Below, piece by piece: positions 19,686 through 20,052 of a stretch of 20,052 nucleotides of DNA; positions within the stretch are counted from its first letter, which is position 1, and every line of letters starts with the position of its first letter. The notes beneath the pieces were generated by a model. The model made no database searches. It was not told the origin of the DNA and saw only the letters and a program-made list of their open reading frames with translations. Where the stretch lies: assembly GCA_013365365.1 (NCBI GenBank), contig JABVXU010000798.1:1-20052 (forward strand), in the 5' to 3' direction. This DNA comes from Cruorifilaria tuberocauda. Its lineage: Eukaryota > Nematoda > Chromadorea > Rhabditida > Onchocercidae. Both the position numbers and the translations under genes were made by a program.

Positions 19686-20052
19686 CTGAAATTGAAGAGG
19701 GGAAAAACAGGATGAACGAATATTTTCTTTTTTATCAAATTGATTGATATCATTTATCAGTTATCATTAGAAAAAACTTTTTTTTAACTATTATTTTACA
19801 TATTTGATCATTGAAAAGTTTTACAAAAAAAGAAAAAAGCTTACAAAAAAATTTTGTTTACATTATTTAAAGGAATTTTTTAAAGTTTACGGTAATAATA
19901 AAAACAAAAGAACGATCATAAAGATTATTTCAGCATTTTTTTTTCTTCGTCTTTACAGTATTCATTTATTTATTTATTTGTTTTTTTTAGTGGAAATTTT
20001 TTTTGAAATACAAAAATAGAAAACAAAGCAATAGCACATTTAGCGAAACTAC
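19686..20052 (-). other. Part of the PTB intron upstream of exon A
   Basis: A polypyrimidine-rich acceptor region precedes exon A. The remaining sequence has long A and T runs and no recognisable RRM3 start exon, so the upstream exons are outside the window. Confidence 0.7.

Noticed and set aside
1..20052. tRNA, rRNA, CRISPR arrays or bacterial operon features
   Set aside because: I saw no cloverleaf-like blocks with a TTCGAATC-type B box, no rRNA motifs, and no evenly spaced direct repeats with unique spacers. The tandem arrays have no spacers, and the genes contain introns.

Overview
The window is AT-rich, intron-bearing eukaryotic DNA, most likely from a nematode. The introns are mostly 140 to 1000 nt with TTTCAG-type acceptors. 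A bare acceptor sits just 5' of a start codon, as expected for a spliced-leader trans-splice site. The two recognisable proteins are ordinary animal families. A parasitic (spirurid or filarial) nematode is a guess that the sequence alone does not prove.

Both confident genes are on the minus strand. Positions 508-5538 hold a complete 12-exon gene for a mitochondrial acyl-CoA thioesterase of the ACOT9 family: two hotdog domains, about 413 residues. Ten exons join in perfect phase and match the family; exon 11 is strong and the C-terminal exon 12 is plausible but not proven. Intron 8 appears to use a GC donor. Positions 17105-19685 hold the last four exons of a polypyrimidine tract-binding protein (PTBP/ptb-1 family), covering the end of RRM3, the linker and all of RRM4. 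Its 5' part lies beyond the right edge.

The 11.5 kb between them (5565-17104) has no recognisable intact gene. It holds several short tandem repeats, a 27-bp array at 9287-9645, a near-palindromic CGTACGT block at 13451, and a coding-like but interrupted minus-strand reading frame at 11243-11512. Intron 9 of the ACOT9 gene contains a second broken, G/C-richer coding-like block (2009-2242). Intron 1 carries a 60-70 bp inverted repeat that looks like a small MITE or hairpin element.

The most interesting signal is in the PTB gene. The intron after the RRM3 exon starts inside a 28/29-bp tandem array whose units repeat the intron's own 5' splice-site sequence (GTAAAT), giving five decoy donors in a row downstream of the real one. 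PTB proteins regulate splicing, including their own, so this deserves an RNA-level check. I found no RNA genes, CRISPR arrays, intact transposons or bacterial-type operons, and nothing I would call a new multi-gene system.
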